Positions 29,492 through 34,392 of a stretch of DNA of 34,392 nt are shown here, piece after piece. How positions within the stretch are numbered: position 1 is the stretch's first letter; every line of letters begins with the position of its first letter. The stretch covers positions 1-34,392 of the forward strand of contig JAGLDN010000075.1 of NCBI GenBank assembly GCA_023145575.1, written 5' to 3'. Under the pieces are notes generated by a model. The model did no database searches. It saw only the letters and a list, made by a program, of their open reading frames with translations, and was not told where the DNA came from. A program made the position numbers and the translations under genes. This DNA is from Psychromonas sp. (GTDB lineage Bacteria; Pseudomonadota; Gammaproteobacteria; Enterobacterales; Psychromonadaceae).

Positions 29492-29941
29492 ATGCTTGCA
29501 AGCAAAGAAAAAAAAACTCTCGGAATTTTAGCCCTCGCCGGTGTTGAGCCTTATAAAGAAAAACCTAAAGAAGAATATATGAATCAAGCTCAACGCGATC
29601 ACTTTACCTCGATATTAGAAGCATGGAGGATACAATTACGTATCGAAGTTGAACGTACGGTTGATCACATGAAAGATGAAGCAGCAAACTTCCCTGATCC
29701 AGTTGACAGGGCTGCGCAAGAAGAAGAATTTAGTCTTGAACTGCGAGCACGAGATCGCGAACGACGGCTGATAAGAAAAATAGAAAAAACATTAAGTAAA
29801 ATTGAAAGTGATGATTTCGGTTTTTGTCAATGCTGTGGCATCGAAATTGGCATTCGACGCCTAGAAGCTCGTCCAACTGCTGACTTATGCATCGACTGTA
29901 AAACATTAGATGAAATTAAAGAAAAGCAAAATATAGGCTAA
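29492..29941 (+). CDS. dksA: RNA polymerase-binding transcription factor DksA
   Basis: [110 protein letters not shown]. Confidence 0.99.
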   Translation: MLASKEKKTLGILALAGVEPYKEKPKEEYMNQAQRDHFTSILEAWRIQLRIEVERTVDHMKDEAANFPDPVDRAAQEEEFSLELRARDRERRLIRKIEKTLSKIESDDFGFCQCCGIEIGIRRLEARPTADLCIDCKTLDEIKEKQNIG

Positions 29942-29942
29942 G

Positions 29943-30321
29943 GATATATTTCCATGTGACGTAGCCTTATTTTAGCTCGAATGACAGATCAAAGCACAAC
30001 ATAATGTCTATCAACGATTAGCGAAAATTTTCGTTGATCGTTAAAGCTAACGGAAAATGTTAATAATTATATAGTTATTCTATTTTCAATATTGTAACGC
30101 TGAGCATGTTATCGAGCCTTGCTCCACGGCCTTAACTACTTGCACCCATCCAGCTCGTTATTGAATTTCGACTGAGTACGAAAATTACAAATTGACGAAT
30201 TTATTTTAATTCGACTTTTGGTGATTAACGCAGTTAATCATCGATAGGGCAATTTTATGCCTAGCACCTTGGTACTATTTCCCCTGCTGAATTTGACTTT
30301 TTACGTTACGTAGGTATAAAT
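29943..30321. repeat. Eroded composite intergenic element (about 380 bp)
   Basis: Left ATATATTTCCATGTGACGTAGCC...ACAGATCAAAGCACAACA...CTATCAACGATTAGC; right GTGATTAACGCAGTTAATCATCGATAGGGCAATTTTATGCC...TTTACGTTACGTAGGTATAAA; same blocks recur elsewhere in the window. Confidence 0.6.
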
Positions 30322-30613
30322 CTTAAAAAAGGACTAACAACATTTGCTTTAAAAACGAAGCTTTATATCAAATCACAAAAATCAGCTATTTAATTATTGT
30401 ATGGGCAATTTTATATAGAATGCCTTGGTACAATTTGCGATCTAACTGTTAATCTTTTCGTCGCATGAGTATTTACCCATTACCAGTTAAGGATCCTTGT
30501 TCTGAGATCTAGTTCAGTTGCTGACAAATTTTTATAAATTGCCTTGGATCTGACCCTATTTATCAACCACTAGTGCTTGCTAATATTCCCCTCTTTAAAT
30601 AGGAAACAAAAAG

Positions 30614-31480
30614 TTGAAATATATAGGACGTTTTGCCCCCTCTCCATCAGGCCCGCTTCATTTTGGATCATTGGTTACCGCCGTGGCTAGTTATTTACAA
30701 GCTAAATCAAAAAACGGACTATGGCACGTCCGCATTGAAGATATTGACCCGCCACGAGAATTCAATGGAGCCGCAGAAGATATTCTCAACACCTTACTTA
30801 CCTATCAATTGCAGTGGGATGGTGAATTGGTATATCAGAGCCAACAAACAAAACGCTATCAACGGATCTTAAATTATCTACAAGAAAACGACTTCAGCTA
30901 TTATTGCCAATGCACGCGAAAAATAATCAAACAGCAAGGCGGCTTTTATCTAGGGGGCTGTAAAAACAAACATCTTTTAAAAAACAATAACGCACAGCGT
31001 ATTAATTTAAGTCGACTCGATATAGCAATTGATCACTTCCATGATCAACTTCACGGGAGGATCAATACGCCTATCAACGATGATTTTATCATCAAACGGA
31101 AAGATGGACTTTATGCTTACAATCTTGCGGTTGTCCTAGATGATATAAACCAAAACATTACTGAAATTGTTCGTGGTGCTGATTTAATAGAAACGACTAC
31201 AAAACAACTCTCTCTTTACAAGATATTAGATAAGCCTGCGCCTACTTATCTTCATTTGCCATTAGTTATAACCGCGTCTGGAAAAAAACTCTCAAAACAA
31301 AATAAAGCACAGGCAATTAGCAAAATCAATGCTCCTGAAACATTATGTCGGGCCCTTACTTTTTTAGGTCAAAACCCACCACAGAGTCTATCTTCTAAAA
31401 GTTGCTTAAAAATACTACATTGGGCTGTTATTCATTGGAATTTAAATAAAATACCAAAAAAAAATGAAATTCAATCTTAA
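30614..31480 (+). CDS. gluQ: Glutamyl-Q tRNA(Asp) synthetase
   Basis: YIGRFAPSPSGPLHFGSLVTAVASYLQAKSKNGLWHVRIEDIDPPRE; GADLIETTTKQLSLYKIL; ASGKKLSKQNKA; TTG start. Confidence 0.97.
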   Translation: MKYIGRFAPSPSGPLHFGSLVTAVASYLQAKSKNGLWHVRIEDIDPPREFNGAAEDILNTLLTYQLQWDGELVYQSQQTKRYQRILNYLQENDFSYYCQCTRKIIKQQGGFYLGGCKNKHLLKNNNAQRINLSRLDIAIDHFHDQLHGRINTPINDDFIIKRKDGLYAYNLAVVLDDINQNITEIVRGADLIETTTKQLSLYKILDKPAPTYLHLPLVITASGKKLSKQNKAQAISKINAPETLCRALTFLGQNPPQSLSSKSCLKILHWAVIHWNLNKIPKKNEIQS

Positions 31481-31551
31481 ATATTATTTGTAATTCATCA
31501 AATGCACACATAAAATGAACACTTATAATAATCCTATTTCGAAATGCAATG

Positions 31552-31576
31552 CCAGAACGCCAGAACGCCAGAACGG
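31552..31576. repeat. Short tandem repeat, (CCAGAACG)x3
   Basis: gCCAGAACGCCAGAACGCCAGAACGg read directly. Confidence 0.85.
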
Positions 31577-31630
31577 TAAATTGTACGCGTACACGAAGCA
31601 TACATTCAGTGATAATCCAACGAGGATAAA

Positions 31631-33025
31631 ATTATTAAACGATTAAAAAGTTTCGTTAAGAAGGTGTTTTCTTACAAGAATAAAATAGCACATCGTAAAA
31701 AAATAACTGCCCCAAAAAAAATCTGTACTAAAAATAACGCCTATGAAAAATACAAAATTCCACGCAGTGAACATTCAATTTCGCGCGATAATATTGATCC
31801 CAATGCATTAAAGGTTTTATATCGATTACATAAAGCGGGTTATAGGGCATTACTTGTCGGAGGTGGTGTGCGGGATATTCTGCTGGGAAAAACACCCAAA
31901 GATTTTGATATCACAACGGATGCTACGCCTGAAGAAGTCAAGGCAATTTTTAAAAACTGTCGCTTAATTGGGCGACGTTTTCGTCTGGCACATATTTTAT
32001 TTGGATACAATATTATCGAAGTAGCAACCTTTCGCGGGCCACATAACGATCAACACCTGAAAGATAAACACATATCAAAGCAATCACAAGATGGCATGTT
32101 GTTAAGAGATAATGTCTACGGCACAATGAAAGAAGATGCAGAGCGTCGTGATTTTACTATTAATGCGTTATATTATGATATTGCTGATTTCTCTATCTAT
32201 GACTTTTGTGATGGAATGAAAGATCTTGAAAGTAACAAACTAAAGCTGATTGGAGAGCCTAATGTACGTTATCGCGAAGATCCTGTTCGTATGCTGCGAG
32301 CCATTCGCTTTGCCGGTAAATTAGATTTTAAGCTTACAGAGGATGTTTATGAGCCCATCAAGCAGTTAGCACCCTTATTACAGGATATTCCTGCGGCGAG
32401 GCATTTCGATGAAGTCATTAAACTTTTACTCTCAGGTCACGGACTTATCACCTATCGGATGCTAAAAGAATATCAACTATTTCAAATATTATTTCCCATT
32501 TTATTTAAAAACTGTGAATATGACAAATCAAATCACATGATCGAGCAAGCCCTTATTGATAGTGATAACCGTATTGAGCAAAATAAACGAATTACACCTG
32601 CTTATATATATGCAGTCATACTTTGGTACCCACTTGATCACCGAGCAAAGACAATGAGCATTCAAAATAGCACTGATTACTACCATGAGTTTTTGCGTGC
32701 AACAAGCGAAATATTAAAAGAGCAACTGCAAATGATTGCAATCCCAAGACGATTTACCACCACCATTCGTGATATTTGGATATTACAGCTCCGTTTACCT
32801 CGCAATTGCGGTAAACGCGCACATAAAATTTACCAGCATATAAAATTTAGAGCTGGTTTTGACTTTTTATCACTACGAGCAAAAATCGAGCAAACGCCAG
32901 AGCTTATTGATCTCACGCAATGGTGGGAAAAATATCAAGAACAACATCCCTTGCCTAAGCATAACCATTCTCGGAAAATGTTGAACAACACATCTACGGA
33001 AAATGAAACAACGAACGAAAACTAA
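31631..33025 (+). CDS. pcnB: Poly(A) polymerase I
   Basis: ALKVLYRLHKAGYRALLVGGGVRDILLGKTPKDFDITTDATPEEVKAIFKNCRLIGRRFRLAHILFG. ORF track begins at GTG 31664, but homologous N-terminus IKRLKSFVKKVFS continues upstream to ATT codons (31631/31634) behind GAGG. Confidence 0.93.
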   Translation: MIKRLKSFVKKVFSYKNKIAHRKKITAPKKICTKNNAYEKYKIPRSEHSISRDNIDPNALKVLYRLHKAGYRALLVGGGVRDILLGKTPKDFDITTDATPEEVKAIFKNCRLIGRRFRLAHILFGYNIIEVATFRGPHNDQHLKDKHISKQSQDGMLLRDNVYGTMKEDAERRDFTINALYYDIADFSIYDFCDGMKDLESNKLKLIGEPNVRYREDPVRMLRAIRFAGKLDFKLTEDVYEPIKQLAPLLQDIPAARHFDEVIKLLLSGHGLITYRMLKEYQLFQILFPILFKNCEYDKSNHMIEQALIDSDNRIEQNKRITPAYIYAVILWYPLDHRAKTMSIQNSTDYYHEFLRATSEILKEQLQMIAIPRRFTTTIRDIWILQLRLPRNCGKRAHKIYQHIKFRAGFDFLSLRAKIEQTPELIDLTQWWEKYQEQHPLPKHNHSRKMLNNTSTENETTNEN

Positions 33026-33029
33026 GATA

Positions 33030-33581
33030 ATGATTAGCTACATTGCCATCGGTAGTAATCAAGACGATCCAATTAAGCAACTTGCACTTGCCATCTGTGC
33101 TATGGATAAAATCGCAAATACTAGCATGCTTGCGCAATCTTCTTTTTATTATAGCACCCCCATGGGACCACAGGATCAACCCGATTACGTGAATGCAGTC
33201 GTTAAGATCAAAACAAATTTGTTACCCCTTAAATTACTTGATAAGTTACAAAAAATAGAGATTTCACAAGGTCGTATTAGAAAAAAAGAACGCTGGGCAT
33301 CACGCAATTTGGATCTTGATATTCTTTTATGCGATGATCTTATAATTAATCATCCAAGACTGACTGTGCCACATTATGGAATGAAAGTAAGAGCATTTGT
33401 TCTTTACCCGCTTTTTGAAATTGATGAAAATATTAAATTGCCAGATGGTAGTTTGGCATCGCAATTATTAACTAAATGTGATTTGAGTTGCCTCACGAAA
33501 ATATGTCCCATTGATCATGTAAACAATCATACTAAACCAATAACATTAAATTTATCATCAAATGTTATACAAAAAAAATAA
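33030..33581 (+). CDS. folK: 2-amino-4-hydroxy-6-hydroxymethyldihydropteridine pyrophosphokinase
   Basis: MISYIAIGSNQDDPIKQLALAI...PMGPQDQPDYVNAVVKI.T.L.PL.LL.KLQ.IE...GR.RK.ERWASRNLDLDIL; start ATG 33030 preferred over 33003. Confidence 0.97.
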   Translation: MISYIAIGSNQDDPIKQLALAICAMDKIANTSMLAQSSFYYSTPMGPQDQPDYVNAVVKIKTNLLPLKLLDKLQKIEISQGRIRKKERWASRNLDLDILLCDDLIINHPRLTVPHYGMKVRAFVLYPLFEIDENIKLPDGSLASQLLTKCDLSCLTKICPIDHVNNHTKPITLNLSSNVIQKK

Positions 33582-33719
33582 GTGAATTTTAGCTGTTACC
33601 TTTATATAACCATGTGACGTAAAAATGCATTGTCTTACTTTAGGATCGAATGTCAGACCAAAGCACAACATTCAGCGTAGAACGACTAGTCTTCAACTTT
33701 ATGCTTTCCAGTCCGCAAA

Positions 33720-34357
33720 CAAGTCAGATTCAACCGCCAAATGCATAATCGTCATACCGCTAGTGCTAGCATATGTTTATCATTATTTCGAATGGTGCTT
33801 GGTAAAAAATGGCTTTTCTGCCTATTATTTAACTGAATTAAATTGCTACGAACAGCTTCATCGTGGATCAGTTTAAAATCTGCAGATTTAGACCCATTAC
33901 ACTCGAAGATGCAGGTTTCAGGTGTGATGGGTATATCACCTCGCTTTCCTGCGCAGGAATGTGTTGAGATCCCCACATTGCCTTTTATCTTTCCAAACGA
34001 ACTTATAGATTGTTTCATGGCTGACTTTAATAGTCTTTTCAATATCACTCTTTAATCGGCCAGTTATTTGCTCGGGGCTTCATTTTTCTTTGAGTTTTGA
34101 TGCAATGTATTCAATCGTTTCAAGCGTCATAACGCGATAGGAAACCGCTCTTGATCGCCTTTTAATTGCTTTGCTATTTCCTGTATAGCGCGATAACCTC
34201 GCTTGCCAATATTGCGTTTCAACTCTCGTGAAATCATTAATTGATGCACACCAAGTTGCTTGGCTATTTTGGTTTGATTTATTGTGCTTTTATTAAGGCC
34301 TGAAAGTTGGTATCTTAGGGGCACAGTCAGTTGTTTCTTTTTTTTCATTATTTGCAT
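33720..34357 (-). pseudogene. IS30-family transposase remnant (frameshifted, interrupted)
   Basis: 34127-34357: LTVPLRYQLSGLNKSTINQTKIAKQLGVHQLMISRELKRNIGKRGYRA (IS30 HTH); continues in other frames MTLETIEYIASKLKEK..SPEQITGRLKSDIEKTIK.VSHETIYKFVW; C-terminal fragment LIQLNNRQKSHFLPS...; broken near 33890-33935. Confidence 0.8.
33889..33938. repeat. Back-to-back TIR hairpin inside IS30 remnant
   Basis: TAGACCCATTACACTCGAAGATGC...TTTCAGGTGTGATGGGTATAT; same end sequence as MITE 3557-3843. Confidence 0.6.
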
Positions 34358-34392
34358 CTCTTGTCGGAGGAAAGGTAGTGAATATATATTCA

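Noticed and set aside
33752-34055. 98-aa minus ORF and 70-aa plus ORF near the right end
   Set aside because: Frame-shifted reads across the IS30 remnant and inserted TIR hairpin.

Overview
AT-rich gammaproteobacterial chromosome segment. It reads as a core-gene backbone interrupted by decayed mobile DNA and one compact accessory cluster. Backbone: integrase 5' end (runs off the left edge) next to tRNA-Ile(CAU); rpoD; an RND efflux pair; a Wzz-like protein; tsaD; rpsU-yqeY-dnaG; a DUF3108-like protein and sufE; mrcB (PBP1B); dksA-gluQ-pcnB-folK; IS30 remnants at the right edge. The most interesting region is about 17.4-26.3 kb. It looks like an uncharacterised RiPP (graspetide-like) biosynthesis and export cluster: an un-called 51-aa precursor with three 7-residue Ser/Asp/Lys/Glu-rich core repeats; a perfect 11-bp stem with GCAA loop (terminator/attenuator); a secreted repeat-rich protein; a stand-alone Lon (S16)-like protease domain; an ATP-grasp-associated partner protein; an ATP-grasp ligase; an ABC half-exporter; and a split MacAB-like system (HlyD + ABC ATPase + two FtsX-like permeases). 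The cluster lies between an intact sufE and a same-orientation sufE remnant joined to mrcB, which suggests it inserted at this locus. Several intergenic regions hold eroded repeats with recurring TATACCCATGTGACGTAA-type ends. All functional calls come from reading the sequence and motif recognition; no searches were run.
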